The notes under the pieces: model-generated
What the model saw: only the letters and a program-made list of their open reading frames with translations
The model's database searches: none
Told to the model about the DNA's origin: nothing
Shown here: positions 22,444 to 33,409 of the stretch, one piece after another
How the letters are laid out: every line of letters starts with the position of its first letter
Position numbering within the stretch: the stretch's first letter is position 1
Made by a program: the position numbers and the translations under genes
From: Adiantum capillus-veneris
Taxonomy: Eukaryota; Streptophyta; Polypodiopsida; Polypodiales; Pteridaceae
Assembly (NCBI GenBank): GCA_014529385.2
Contig: CM043945.1
Location: forward strand, 151,563,741-151,627,740
Length of the DNA stretch: 64,000 bases
Direction: 5' to 3'

Positions 22444-22985
22444 CTAGATCAAGTTGTCTGTTAGACGTAACTTTTTGGCGAGCATTTTTTGGCCAACGCT
22501 TTTTGGAATCAAGCAGACGGAGATGGGGATGTCTGCCTCCTCTACTAGCACATCCGAAGTCGGCTCAAAACCATGTCGCCACTGTCGAAAGTGGGCGCGT
22601 GATGCTCGAATGGCCAATGGATTCATAGCTATGACCTTGGAGGCCATCTCGGAAGTCTCAAACTCAATCTGGTAGTACCCCCGTCCAAGAATCTGGACAT
22701 CCAATATCTTGCCCACCTCTGCGAGAAGGCGGCGGGCCTGGAGAAGGTCTCGCAGCTCTCCTCTGCTAGGACGGGTGCCGAGAACCTCGCAGATGACAGA
22801 AGTTGCTTGCAAGCGTCTACCTCTACGGCAAGGCTCCCTTGCTCTGTCGGCGAAAGAGCAAGTCGAATGGTGGGCTCAGCGGGGTCGGGCGAGGGGGCTT
22901 CAGACGGTCCCTCTGTGGTGGAGCTGGAGCCTCCATCTGTGTCTACTTCTGAGTCGAAGAAGCGGGCGGTGAAGAAAATCTGCAA
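22444..22985 (-). pseudogene. DUF4283-like fragment (LINE ORF1 or zinc-knuckle protein type)
   Basis: Two minus frames, 22985-22629 and 22812-22444, look like one protein with a frameshift near 22800. The first part is acidic and Ser/Pro-rich (FFDSEVDTDGGSSSTTEG). The second contains ICEVLGTRPSRGELRDLLQ, ILGRGYYQIEFET and MNPLAIRASRAHFRQWRHGF. This resembles the DUF4283 domain often found in plant LINE-type ORF1 proteins, but it is recognised by eye only. No reverse transcriptase accompanies it. Confidence 0.4.
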
Positions 22986-23063
22986 ACGAGTACGCTAAGC
23001 ACTTGTCCGAAGAAAAAGTGTTGCCGAGCCAGGTGCAGAAGACCTTCGGAAGCGATGAGGACA

Positions 23064-23122
23064 GGGGGTGGGGGGGGGGGGGTGGGGGGGGGGGGGGGAG
23101 GGGGGGGGGGGGGGGAGGGGGG
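23064..23122. repeat. Long G-run (G-quadruplex prone)
   Basis: Nearly pure G for about 58 bases, with single T or A interruptions. Shorter G-runs follow at about 23236, 23276 and 23310-23325. Such runs are also prone to assembly error. Confidence 0.9.
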
Positions 23123-23389
23123 ATGTGGGCAGTCGGGTAATGTGCAGTGCACAAGCAGCAGCGAGCGGGGGGATGGGGTGGGGATGGCAACGCGAAAGGA
23201 GGGCAGCGGAAACCTTTGGGACAACGCGAAAACAGGGGGGGCAGCGTGGGCTGTGGGGCAGCGCGCAGGGGCTGATGGGGGGCGGGGGGGCAGTGTAGGG
23301 GCAGCAGGTGGGGGGGGGGGGGAGGAGAGGTTAGCGATGGCACAACAAGGGGGGGGGCGAGCAGCAGTAGCAAGCAATCAGACTCTACC

Positions 23390-25345
23390 AAGCCGACCCT
23401 TTTCCTATTCAATATTTTCAAGATCATTTTTTCAACAGCAATATGTGAAAATGTGAAAAATATAGATTAAAATAATCCCTACAATTGAACCCACGTGATA
23501 TGCATTTCTTTTATTGTAGTGACCGCCCAACATATTTGCTAGGGATATTGAGATGTCAACAACATTGATCAAGGGTTTTGGAGTTGAGATAAACTTTGAG
23601 AAATGGACAATGGACTTTAACTTGTGCAAGGCCCATATGTGAAATTAACAAAAGGGGAGTTTGGTAGTGGGTTGAAACAACCTATGATAAAGTTGGATAT
23701 TGAAGCTTGAATTTTAGATTTGAATAGTTATCAATATATTTATCCAATTCTAACTTGGGATTCAGATCTAGATGATAGTCCACATCAGATCATCCCCCTA
23801 GGTTTTTGTATTTGCTAGAGATATCAAGTGTCCTAAATCGATGGGTGACAAAACTATGAGATTTGGACAATCCTTCATCAAACCTCATGTTCAAGTTTGG
23901 ATCTTCTTTAGGGTTGAGATTTAGACAGTTTTTTAAATCTCATCCCAAGGTATATTTATTTGTTAGGGATGTTAATATGTCACTAACGTCGATCAAGGGC
24001 TTTAGATTTGAGATAAGTTTTCAAAAATGGACAATCGACCCGTGGGTAAAATCAACAAAAAGATAATTTGGTATTTGGTTGCAAACAACAAGCCCACGAG
24101 AAAGGTGATTTTTGAAGCTTGGGTTTGAAATTTGTTGAAATTTAGTTTGGGATTCAGATTTAGATGAGTGTCCAAATCTCTTATCATGTAGGTTTCTATG
24201 TTTGTTAGAGATGTTAAGACTCCAAATTTCTATGAGTGACATGACGAAGTGCACAAATCTCATATCCAAATATGGAACCAATTTGAAGTTCCAAAAATCA
24301 TTCGGCCTAGGCTCGTGTATTTGTTAGGGATGTTAATATGTCAACAAGAATAATCAAGGGCTTGAGATTTGAATGATTGTTTGAATTTCACCCTCCTGGA
24401 TTGTCTACTTATTAGAGATATTAAGATGAGGTCTCATGGTCAAGCATAGATCCTCTTTGAGGTTGAGATTTGGACAATTATCCAAATCATACTCCGAGGT
24501 TTGTGTATTTGTCTTGGGGGGGTCACTATATGTAAAGTCTACATATTACGTACGTTCGAGGACTATTTGTAAAACCCCTTGGTTGCAAAATTTTCACCAA
24601 TAAAAGGGACCCTTTTCCTATTCAATCCGTAAATTATTTTTCAAGATCCTTTTCTCAACACCCTTCAATATGTGAAAATGTGAAAAATATACATTAAAAT
24701 AATCCCTATGGTTTATCATGTAGGTTTCTATGTTTGTTAGAGATGTTAAGAGTCCAAATTTCTATAAGTGACATGGAGAAGTGTACAAATTAAATATCCA
24801 AGTATGGAACCCGTTTGAGGTTGATATTTGGATCATCGTCCAAAAATCAATGGGCCTAGGTTTGTGTATTTATTAGGGATGTTAAGATGTCAACAAGAAT
24901 AGTCAAGGGTTTTCAACTTGAGGTAAGACTTTGAAACTAAACAATCAACCATGACTGTGAAATATTGATACATCAAATTAACAAAAGTTGAATTTGGTAT
25001 CTGGTTGTAACCATCCCATGAAAAAGGTTGCCATTAAAGATTGGGCTTGAGATATGGACGGTTGTCCGAGTCTTGATTGGGATTGAGATATGGACAAGTG
25101 TTCAAATCTAATCATCCCATATCTATATGTATTTTTAGGGAAGTTAAGCGTCTTAAATCTAAGACTGACAAATCTATTAGATTTGGATAACCGTCCAAAT
25201 CTCATGCTCAAGCATGGATCCAGTTTGGGGTGGAGATTTGGATGAGTTTCCAAATCTCATTGCTTAAGTTTGTGTGTTTGTTAGGGATATTAAGATGACA
25301 ATAACATTGATCTAGGGTCTTGGATTTGAGATGAGCTTATGACCT
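23390..25345. repeat. Degenerate AT-rich repeat field
   Basis: The phrase TTAGGGATGTTAAGATGTC and variants (TTAGAGATGTTAAGA, TTAGGGATATTAAG) recur at about 23540, 23815, 23970, 24205, 24330, 24415, 24735, 24870 and 25280. It is usually followed by a CAAC...ATCAAGGG phrase. Longer matches exist: 23394-23500 resembles 24606-24712 (offset about 1,212), and 24180-24300 resembles 24715-24840 (offset about 535). No coding is seen. Confidence 0.65.
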
Positions 25346-25418
25346 CCACTCACACCACGTGACATGTTCATTTGGTCCCATAGGTCATATTTGACCTCCG
25401 AAGATGATAATAGAACTA

Positions 25419-25421
<3 letters not shown>

Positions 25422-25455
<34 letters not shown>
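25422..25455. repeat. (CT)n microsatellite
   Basis: Seventeen CT/TC units. It lies about 150 bp upstream of the LTR end of the next gypsy element, perhaps inside its LTR. Confidence 0.95.
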
Positions 25456-25456
<1 letters not shown>

Positions 25457-26019
25457 AAGTATTTTTCATGCCAAGTTAATTAAGTATAATGGTTATGTTG
25501 CTACTGCTAATTAAGTTCACCCTCTATGTTCTCAAAGTAGTCTCACAAAAATGCTCACTCTAATTCTCTTAATTCCGGTATTCTCAAAGCTTATAAGCCA
25601 TTTTCATTACATTGGTATCAGAGCTATTGGTTTCTCTTTTCTTGCTTAAGAAGAGAGGTCCTCAAGTTGTCCATGAAAGTTTGGGCCTGTTCATTGCAAT
25701 AGGGTAAGTGGGACATGGGTCTATTATCTTGGTTGAGAAGGACTTAGTTTGAGGTATACCGTTGGGAACTATAGTCTTAATAATAGAACCTTTCGGGGCT
25801 TGCCTTTGGCTTAACCATTATTGAGCTATGAGCAAGCTCAATAGGAACCATAATCAACCGAGCAATGTTAGACCCTCTTCACTAGTCTTTGCAATCAACA
25901 GTGTCAAAACCACGGGTGTGGCTGCTTGAGAACTAATTTTAAAAGGTAAAGAAGAGTAGCGACTAAGGTTTTTGAGGGTACCAAAGCACAAAGTAATTTT
26001 ATACATAAGTGCAATTAGC

Positions 26020-27386
26020 ATGGCTGACAATAACCAAGAGAGTAGAATGAACATTGATAACTTTGATTTTGCACATGAAGGTGTTGCCCCCGTGTTTGTT
26101 AATTACCTTGTTACTAGGTTGCATCAAGCTTTGGGCAACCCGACTTTGCAAGACAAATTTATCCAACAACTTCGTGCTTATGGGATTTCCTTTCCTCTAC
26201 AAGAGGAGAGAGACCTTAGGAGGGCTCTTGATGAGACTCCCAAAAGAAGACTCTCTCCCATAAGAGAGGAGGAATCCAAAGAACAAGAAATAAGCGAATC
26301 CCTAAGTACCTCTGAAGTTGTGGCTCCACGAAGACGGCGGACTAGACGGTTGCCAACTCCTCCCAGAGGAAACAGTCAACACATAGTCCTTCTCCTCGTC
26401 ACTCCAAAAGGGAAGAGAGGAAACAAAGGGAGAAAAAGGCAAGAAAGAGGTCACCCTCTTCTCCTTCTTCTTCACCTTCCTCCTCTTTCGACGAAAGCAA
26501 TAGCTATTCTCCTAGAGAATACAAGAGGAGAGGACATCAAAAATCTTACCCTACATGGCGAAGGTCCCAAAAGCTCAAGAAGTTCAAAGAGGGAGGAAAG
26601 AGTATCTCTTTTCTCACCTATGATGCCACCTTTGGTGCTACCGACAAAGTATTGGCCTTCATCCAGCAATTTGACGGGGCCTTTGGAGAAAAGGTCTTCA
26701 CAGAGTCCTCTAAGCTACGTCATGTAGTTATGCACTTCCAAAAGTCTTCTCGTCAATGGTGGGCTAGCCTTTGTGGCAACGGTGAGGCCCCAAAGACATG
26801 GAAAACTCTACGAGTTTCCATCAGGAAGCGACTCCTTGCAAGCGATGCAAAGGACAAAGTGCTTACCGAATGGCGAAGCTTGAAGCTGCTCTCCAACGAG
26901 TCTATCCACAAATATGTGGAGAAGTTTTGGGATTTACATCTCAAGGCTACTGTCTTTCAAAAGATAGACTTTACCGAGAAAAAGCAACAATTTTGTGCTG
27001 GATTACCTGAAGAGATGACTGAGTACATCAACTCTAAACGACCTTGTTCTATCTCCGAAGTAATCCACCACACTATGGTTGCTTTGCACATTGGTTTTCC
27101 CCTTTGCATCACTTTTGTCTTTGCTTTCCATGGGCTTGGCATTCCTTCTAGCCCCTTGTTGAAAAAACCAATGCCCAAAATTCTTCCCAAGGAAATTCCA
27201 ACAACAACAACAACAACCATCGGTCCAAGGAGAAGGGCGTTAACAAAGGTAAAAATAAATTCTCTCCTGAAGATCTTGAAGCTTTTTGTAAGGACCACAA
27301 ATGTTTTGAGTGTGGGGAGCAAGGACATGGCTATCATTCTTGCCCCAAGAGAAATGCCCGCAATCAAATTCCTAGAGCTTCCATGA
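26020..27386 (+). pseudogene. Gypsy Gag with zinc knuckle
   Basis: ATG at 26020 starts MADNNQESRMNIDNFDF. A Ser/Arg-rich segment follows (RRRTRRLPTPPRGN). After a frameshift near 26600 comes the Gag domain at 26620-27080 with LAFIQQFDGAFGEKVF, HVVMHFQKSSRQWWASLCG, YVEKFWDLHLKATVFQK and FCAGLPEEMTEYINSKRP. A second shift leads to the CX2CX4HX4C knuckle CFECGEQGHGYHSC at 27302-27343. It is homologous to the minus-strand Gag at 8757-10030. Confidence 0.88.
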
Positions 27387-28170
27387 TCGAAGCTCCAAAA
27401 GAGGATGCTCATTGCAAAGGATTACCTCTCTCCTATGCTTGGGGAAAGGTAAGGGAGCATGATGCACTCATCATGTTTGACCTTGGCTGAGTACTCACAA
27501 ATTCATATCAACGGAGATGACCATTAAGTTGGGCATTCAAGCTTTTGAGATGGGAGATACTATAACTACCGATGCATCTTTGAAGGGATATCAAGCCTTT
27601 GTTACTCCCTTGATTGGGAAGTTGAGGCTTCATGTCCAAAGCTATGTCAACAAAGAATACTTTTTCATCTCTCCTCTCCAACATGAAGATGTTATCCTAG
27701 GGGCACAATGGTTCAACCGCATGGCTGCCAATGTGAAGTTCCATGAAAGGAGAGTCTACTTCACCTATAGGAAAAGAGAATGTATATAGATGCTAGTGAG
27801 TCTGGTCGTACTATACCACTTGTAAATCCTCCTACTTTTGATAAATCAATGAAAAGTTCAGTTTTTGCGTACATGATTTTTGTCAAAGAGTCCCTAAAAG
27901 GTCCTAATGTCTCATCAAATGTAAATGGTAGGAATCAATACAAGTTAGACTTGTCTAATTTTCTAAATGGATTCCAGGATGTGTTCATCGATGATATCCC
28001 TATGGACTTACCTTCAAAATGAGGAGATGATGACCATCGAATTGAGCTCCTACTAGAAGCTCACCACCTAACAAGCGTCCTTATTGAGTTTCCCAATCTC
28101 AACAAGAGGAGATCATGAGGCAAGTATAAGAATTGGTAGACAAAGGGATGGTGAGGCCTAGCTCCGGGCA
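27387..28170 (+). pseudogene. Gypsy protease and start of reverse transcriptase
   Basis: After the knuckle comes KVREHDALIMFDLG, followed by a stop where the catalytic D-S/T-G-A context is expected. From 27517 the frame MTIKLGIQAFEMGDTITTDA continues to ILGAQWFNRMAANVKF, a typical plant gypsy protease C-terminus. From 27780 a linker runs to GFQDVFIDDIPMDLPSK. Another frame then gives EEIMRQV and ELVDKGMVR before the break at about 28170, the RT entry region. It is truncated and inactive. Confidence 0.8.
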
Positions 28171-29643
28171 AAATTTCGATGACCAACGTGCATGCCAAAG
28201 TTTTGCATAGAAAATATAGCCTAGTGAATCTGCAAAAGTATTTGCAAAATTTTGTCCACACTTGTCACACAAAGTGAGCTTATACAGCCCACGGAACAAA
28301 AGGCCAGATGCAACAATTTCATCACCAAAACTGAGATCATGAACTGTACATCTGTCATCCACAAATTTGACTACAAGTCCAAGTCTAGCAAGTGAGGATA
28401 CAGATAAGAGAATCTTCTTGATCCCAGGTACATAAAGTGCATCAGCAAGTGTGAAGGAACTGCCATTTGCAGCAATAAGCACAATCTTTCCAACTCCCTG
28501 AACCAGATAAGAGGCATTTTTGGCACAAGTGACTGAATTCCCATGAGGGACAGACTCGAGAGAGGTGAACAATTCATGATGTGAGGTAATGTGCTTTGTA
28601 GCACCACTGTCCAAATACCACACATGTGAATCTGCAACAACTAATAAGCATGCATCATGGACAACAGGATTGTAAGTGCACTCTGCACTAAAAGCCCATT
28701 CTGCATCGACATCAACATCACAGTCTCCTTTCACAGAAGACTCAACAATGGCTGCATTTGTAGTGGAACCACCCTCTTTCTTCTTAGCCTCTTTGGCCTT
28801 CAACCTAGGACACTGCTTGATCAAGTGATCATTAGCTTTACAATAATGGCAACGCATCTTCTTTTTGCCCTTATCATCAGAATTGCCAGACGAAGTGCTG
28901 CCAGCAGAAGCATTAGGAACAGAAGTTTTGCCACTTGCAACAGAACCATAAGAAGTGGCTGCATTGCTGTTACCACCCTTTCATTGAGAAGCAATAAAAG
29001 CTTATTCAACTGCACATTGTCTAATCCTGTTTTTTCTGGAAAGTGACTCTTGGAACAGCAATGTGCATAATGCATCAAACTTGACAACTTCTGGATTTCC
29101 TTGGGTCATAAGTCTCCAAGTACTAGCAAAAGTCTGGTAAGAATCTGGTAAGGCATCAAGAACAGACTGCACAAGGGAATTGTCTGAAATAACTTCACCT
29201 GCAGAAATAAGTTGCTCATTGATATCCTTGATACTAGCAAGGAAAGTGTCCATATCATCTTCCTCATGAATAATCTTTGACTCCAGCTCTTTACACAGCA
29301 AAGCAATTTTAGCCTCATTGCGACTTGCATAAAGACCGGTCAATATATCCCAAGCCTGTTTTGTAGATTTTGTTGAACGGATGTGAGGAACAATGGTGCG
29401 CTTCACAGACAACGCAATTAATGCATAAGCCTGCTCATCCTTTACATCCCAACGAGCTTGTTCTACAGTAGGCAAAACAACTCTAATAGCAGCAATCCTT
29501 GCAGCAAGACCTGCAACATCCTCAACATCGCCTACATCCTCAGAACTAGGACGTACATCAATGCCCTGCACAATATCCAGATGCCCTTTGAGACAAGAAC
29601 GTGTTGCATCATATAAGCCCACATAGGGTAATTGTCCCCATCC
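28171..29643 (-). mobile_element. Copia element B, 3' fragment (Gag C-part, protease)
   Basis: This is the downstream part of a minus-strand copia element whose 5' part is at 35192-35838. The frame 29640-29002 carries Gag (DIVQGIDVRPSSEDVGDVED, KQAWDILTGLYASRNEAK, LDALPDSYQTFASTWRLMTQ). The frame 28857-28190 carries an intact knuckle CHYCKANDHLIKQC, protease DSGATKHITSHHELF and the GAG-pre-integrase start LWHAR. It ends abruptly at about 28170, with integrase, polymerase and 3' LTR missing. Confidence 0.9.
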
Positions 29644-29835
29644 TGAAGGAGTACGAGCGGAAGTGCGACGCGAGAGAGAGTGCGAGAAGAAGAGAACGAC
29701 GATATGGTGAACTCGCTCTACTGTAATGTGTAGAGCATAGTGAGTTCTTATTAGGTTTTTACAAAAGAATATGTGTACATACCTGGCGGCCCGCCCACTT
29801 ACCTGGGCGACCACATTGGGCTTTATGCCCCAACA
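29644..29835 (-). repeat. 3' LTR of copia C
   Basis: 192 bp, plus text TGAAGGAGTACGAGC...GCCCCAACA. It differs from the 5' LTR at about 3 sites, giving roughly 98% identity. Confidence 0.95.
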
Positions 29836-29924
29836 ACCTCCCACTTAAAGTCCAATGTGGTACTTTAAGTGTGAGAGAAGCTACTATACAAGCTAATATA
29901 CAAGAGATGTAGAGAAGTGATGTA

Positions 29925-32333
29925 CTACCCTACACCTAACTGCTTGCAAAAATGCGCAAAGCTCTCTGAGGGAAGTCCTTTTGTAAGTAGATCAGCAGGA
30001 TTTTCTGTGGTGTGAACTTTGACAAGCTGAAGTTGCTTATCCTCGAGCATTTCCCTGATGAAATGATACTTCACATCCACATGCTTTGTCTTTGAGTGAT
30101 AAACTGGATTGCGAGCCAATTGTATAGCACTTTGACTATCACAATATAACACAGGCATCTCTTCTTTGATTCCCAAATCTGTTACTAGTCGATTAAGCCA
30201 AATTGATTCTTTGCATGCCTCTGATGCTGCAACATATTCAGCCTCTGTAGTAGACTGAGTAACACAATCTTGTAATCTAGAACGCCATGATACTGCTCCA
30301 CCAGCCAATGTAAAGACATACCCTGACGTAGACCTTCGGTTGTCTAAGTCACCTGCATAATCTGAGTCTGTAAAACCCTTTACACTTAGCTCCTGACTCC
30401 CATAGCATATACGCATACTCTTTGTAGCTTTCAGGTATCTCAATATTCCTTTCACTGCCTCCCAATGTTTCTTGCCTGGGTTTGACATGTATCGACTTAC
30501 TACTCCCACTGCAAATGCAATGTCTGGGCGAGTAGCAATCATTGCATACATCAAACTACCCACTGCAGACGCATATGGAATCTTATCCATTTCAGCCTGT
30601 TCTTCCTCAGACACAGGACAATCTTGTTTGCTAAGTTTCACATATGGTGGCAATGGAACACTCAATGCCTTTCCCTTCTCCATATTGAAACGTTGCAAAA
30701 CCTTGTCAATATACTCTGTTTGAGATAACCAAATCAACTTCTTTGATCTGTCTCTCTCAATGCGCATACCAAGTATATGACTTGCCTCACCCATGTCTTT
30801 CATGTCAAACGATTTTGCCATCTTTGACTTCAAAGCTGAAATTTCTTCCAAGTGCTTGCCAGCAATCAACATGTCATCCACATACAAAATAAGGATCAGC
30901 CAACTACCATCCTTAGCCTTCTTTGTATATAGACAGTGATCGAACTCACTACGTTTGTAGCCTTGAGAAAGCATAAACTTGTGGAATTTATGGTACCATG
31001 CCCTCGGTGATTGTTTTAAGCCATAAAGACTCTTTAACAACTGGCATACCCAATCTTCCTTGCCTTTCTCAACAAACCCTTCTGGCTGCTGCATGTAAAT
31101 TTCCACATCTAAATCACCATGCAAGAACGCTGTCTTGACATCCATTTGGTGCAACACCAAATCTAATATGGCAACCAATGCAAGAAAGCATCTCAATGTA
31201 GTCATCTTGACCACCGGAGAGAAGACTTCATCAAAGTCAATGCCTTGTTCTTGCTTAAAGCCCTTGGCAACAAGCCTTGCTTTGTACTTTGGCTGACTAT
31301 CATGAGCGGTGATCTTATACCTGTAAACCCATTTACAAGGTAGAGCCTTTTTGCCCTGTGGTAATTTAACTAGCTTCCATGTCTTGTTTTTATGCAGAGC
31401 TGTCATCTCTGACTGCATGGCCAATTGCCAATTCCCGGAGTCCTTCATTTGCACTGCTTCCTTGTAACATGAAGGCTCATTGCAATCAGTCAACATGACA
31501 TAGTTCATAGATGGAACAAACCTATCAGGAGGTCGCGTGACACGTCCAGATCTACGCACAATAGGTGGCTCAGGCTCAGCCACAACCTGTGGTTCCACTC
31601 TATCCTGTCCTTGCTCCTCTTGAGCCCTGACATTTTGTCTTGCACGTGCAGGTCCATCTTCTTGGAAGACAACTCTTCTAATCTCCTCAACCCTCTCTGG
31701 TTTAGAATGATATTTGGATTCATTAAAGTGAACATCATTGCTGCGGACAACCTTTCTGGATTCGGGATCCCAAAGTCTGTACCCCATCTCACCAGAATTA
31801 CCATAGCCTAGAAAGATGCACTTTCTACTCTTTGGCTCAAGTTTGTTCCTAAATTCCTTTGGAACGTGAGTATATGCCTCACAGCCAAAGACTCTGAGAT
31901 GCTTGTATGAGGGCATTTTGCCTGACCATACCATCTCTGGCACTGAATCCTTCTGCAAAACCTTGCTAGGAGATCTATTTACAAGATGAACAGCTGTTGA
32001 TACAGCTTCAGCCCAAAACCCATTTGGCAGCTGTGCATTAGACAACATACTTCTGACCTTCTCTTGTATGGTCCTATTCATCCTCTCAGCAACACCATTT
32101 TGAGGAGGATTGTAAGGAGCAGTAAGTTCACGTTTTATACCTTTTGACTCACAAAAGTCCTGAAAGGCCTTTGAAACATACTCTCCACCATTGTCAGTGC
32201 GTAAGCATTTAAGCTTCTTGCCACTCTGATTCTCCACAAGTGTCACAAACGTTTTGAAAACACTAAACGCTTCATCCTTGTGCTTGAGAAAGTAAACCCA
32301 TACTTTCCTCGAGTAATCATCTATAAATGTCAT
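29925..32333 (-). CDS. Copia Pol: integrase, reverse transcriptase, RNase H
   Basis: An uninterrupted 802-aa frame. Residues about 1-100 hold the integrase core with all three acidic residues in context: TFIDDYSRKVWVYFL, LRTDNGGEYVSKAF and PPQNGVAERMNRT. A substrate-binding C-part follows (LRVFGCEAYTHVPKE, CIFLGYG). The reverse transcriptase, about 310-560, has LPCKWVYRYK, MDVKTAFLHGDLDVEIYM, SLYGLKQSPRAWY and catalytic LILYVDDMLIAG. RNase H, about 640-790, has GFTDSDYAGDLDNRRSTSGY, TEAEYVAASEACKE and TKHVDVKYHFIRE, ending LLTKGLP. Upstream Pol is in another frame (joint near 32330), so a full polyprotein is not made as it stands. Confidence 0.96.
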   Translation of the reverse strand: MTFIDDYSRKVWVYFLKHKDEAFSVFKTFVTLVENQSGKKLKCLRTDNGGEYVSKAFQDFCESKGIKRELTAPYNPPQNGVAERMNRTIQEKVRSMLSNAQLPNGFWAEAVSTAVHLVNRSPSKVLQKDSVPEMVWSGKMPSYKHLRVFGCEAYTHVPKEFRNKLEPKSRKCIFLGYGNSGEMGYRLWDPESRKVVRSNDVHFNESKYHSKPERVEEIRRVVFQEDGPARARQNVRAQEEQGQDRVEPQVVAEPEPPIVRRSGRVTRPPDRFVPSMNYVMLTDCNEPSCYKEAVQMKDSGNWQLAMQSEMTALHKNKTWKLVKLPQGKKALPCKWVYRYKITAHDSQPKYKARLVAKGFKQEQGIDFDEVFSPVVKMTTLRCFLALVAILDLVLHQMDVKTAFLHGDLDVEIYMQQPEGFVEKGKEDWVCQLLKSLYGLKQSPRAWYHKFHKFMLSQGYKRSEFDHCLYTKKAKDGSWLILILYVDDMLIAGKHLEEISALKSKMAKSFDMKDMGEASHILGMRIERDRSKKLIWLSQTEYIDKVLQRFNMEKGKALSVPLPPYVKLSKQDCPVSEEEQAEMDKIPYASAVGSLMYAMIATRPDIAFAVGVVSRYMSNPGKKHWEAVKGILRYLKATKSMRICYGSQELSVKGFTDSDYAGDLDNRRSTSGYVFTLAGGAVSWRSRLQDCVTQSTTEAEYVAASEACKESIWLNRLVTDLGIKEEMPVLYCDSQSAIQLARNPVYHSKTKHVDVKYHFIREMLEDKQLQLVKVHTTENPADLLTKGLPSESFAHFCKQLGVG

Positions 32334-33409
32334 AAAGTAAGAAGCTCCCCTAGAGATAGGTTAGGCATAGGTCCACACAAATCACTATGAACAAGTGCCA
32401 ACTGTGTATCTCTTCTACTGCTTCTATGCTTATGTGGCTGCTGTGTTTGCTTACCATACAGACAATGTTCACAGAATTCAAAATCATTAAATGAAAAGCC
32501 AGGCAAATAACCAGAACGAGACAAGATTTCCATTCCCTTCTTGGACATATGTCCTAACCGGCTATGCCACAAAGAAACGTTCGGCTGCTCGGTTACATTG
32601 ATTACATTTTTAGAGACATTTGATACATAAATCATGTAAAGTCCTCCAGACTTTACTCCATGTGCTACTGTCATAGAACCCTTGGATATCTTCCACATGT
32701 TCTGTCCAAAAGTGGTGACGTAGCCAGCATCATCAAGTAAACCTGTGCTGATCAAGCTCTTTGTAATTGCGGGAACATGTCTCACATTCTTCAGCGTGAA
32801 AGAAGAGCCATTCTGAAACTTCAATTGAACATCTCCAACACCTAAGATCTCACATGTCTGCCCATTGCCTAGCCGAACATGATCTTTAGTGGTCACATAA
32901 GAGGTAAACCACTCCTTGTTTGGAGACACATGAAGTGATGCCCCTGAGTCTATAATCCAGTCACTCAGTGCATTTCCATCAGATGCTGTAAGAAGAGCTG
33001 AGTCCATTGTATTCTTCAAGAAGTAGATGTCTCCTGACACTAGACTGTCATCCTCTGCAACAGTGTTTGTCACATTTATTTCTTGAATCTTCACTGAGGA
33101 CTTGTTCTTCTCACCATGGTCTTCAGCTTTCTCTTTGCCTTTTTCTGCTTTCCATTCTCTGCAGTCTCTTTTCATGTGACCCTTCTTGCCACAATGGTAG
33201 CATTCTATGTCACTCTTGCCTTTAGCACTGCGGGACTTGCTACGAGACTGATTCCTCTTTCCACCTTTGTACTTTTCTTTGGTCCTTCCCCTGACAACTA
33301 AGGCTGTTCCTTTGCCTTTGTCCATTGTCTTTCTATTGGTTTCTTCAGTAAGCAGACTTCCTTCTACACCTGCTATGTTCAAACCATCTGGAGGTGCAGA
33401 ATTACTCAA
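32330..33409 (-). CDS. Copia Gag C-part, zinc knuckle, protease, GAG-pre-integrase
   Basis: A 359-aa frame. Knuckle CYHCGKKGHMKRDC is at residues 70-83. The protease motif WIIDSGASLHVSP is at about 151-163, with LGVGDVQLKFQNGSSFTLKN after it. GAG-pre-integrase LWHSRLGHMSKKGMEIL and the zinc-type FCEHCLYGKQ follow, with the integrase start LALVHSDLCGPM at the end. It overlaps the downstream frame by four bases with a frame change, which looks like a single-base loss rather than programmed frameshifting; the upstream joint at 33406 is similar. Confidence 0.92.
   Translation of the reverse strand: MSNSAPPDGLNIAGVEGSLLTEETNRKTMDKGKGTALVVRGRTKEKYKGGKRNQSRSKSRSAKGKSDIECYHCGKKGHMKRDCREWKAEKGKEKAEDHGEKNKSSVKIQEINVTNTVAEDDSLVSGDIYFLKNTMDSALLTASDGNALSDWIIDSGASLHVSPNKEWFTSYVTTKDHVRLGNGQTCEILGVGDVQLKFQNGSSFTLKNVRHVPAITKSLISTGLLDDAGYVTTFGQNMWKISKGSMTVAHGVKSGGLYMIYVSNVSKNVINVTEQPNVSLWHSRLGHMSKKGMEILSRSGYLPGFSFNDFEFCEHCLYGKQTQQPHKHRSSRRDTQLALVHSDLCGPMPNLSLGELLTL

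Larger units (their letters stand above)
25613..28170 (+). mobile_element. Truncated gypsy element (5' part)
   Basis: TGGTATCAGAGC at 25613-25624 follows an LTR end (TCATTACA, to 25611). The start of that LTR could not be fixed. Gag, protease and the first bases of reverse transcriptase follow in order. The element stops at about 28170, where minus-strand copia sequence begins. Confidence 0.85.

Noticed and set aside
22900-23456. Poly-Pro and poly-Gly ORFs
   Set aside because: They are translations of the G-run and its surroundings and have no domain.
30472-30723. Plus-strand ORF within copia Pol
   Set aside because: Shadow of the minus-strand reverse transcriptase/RNase H frame.
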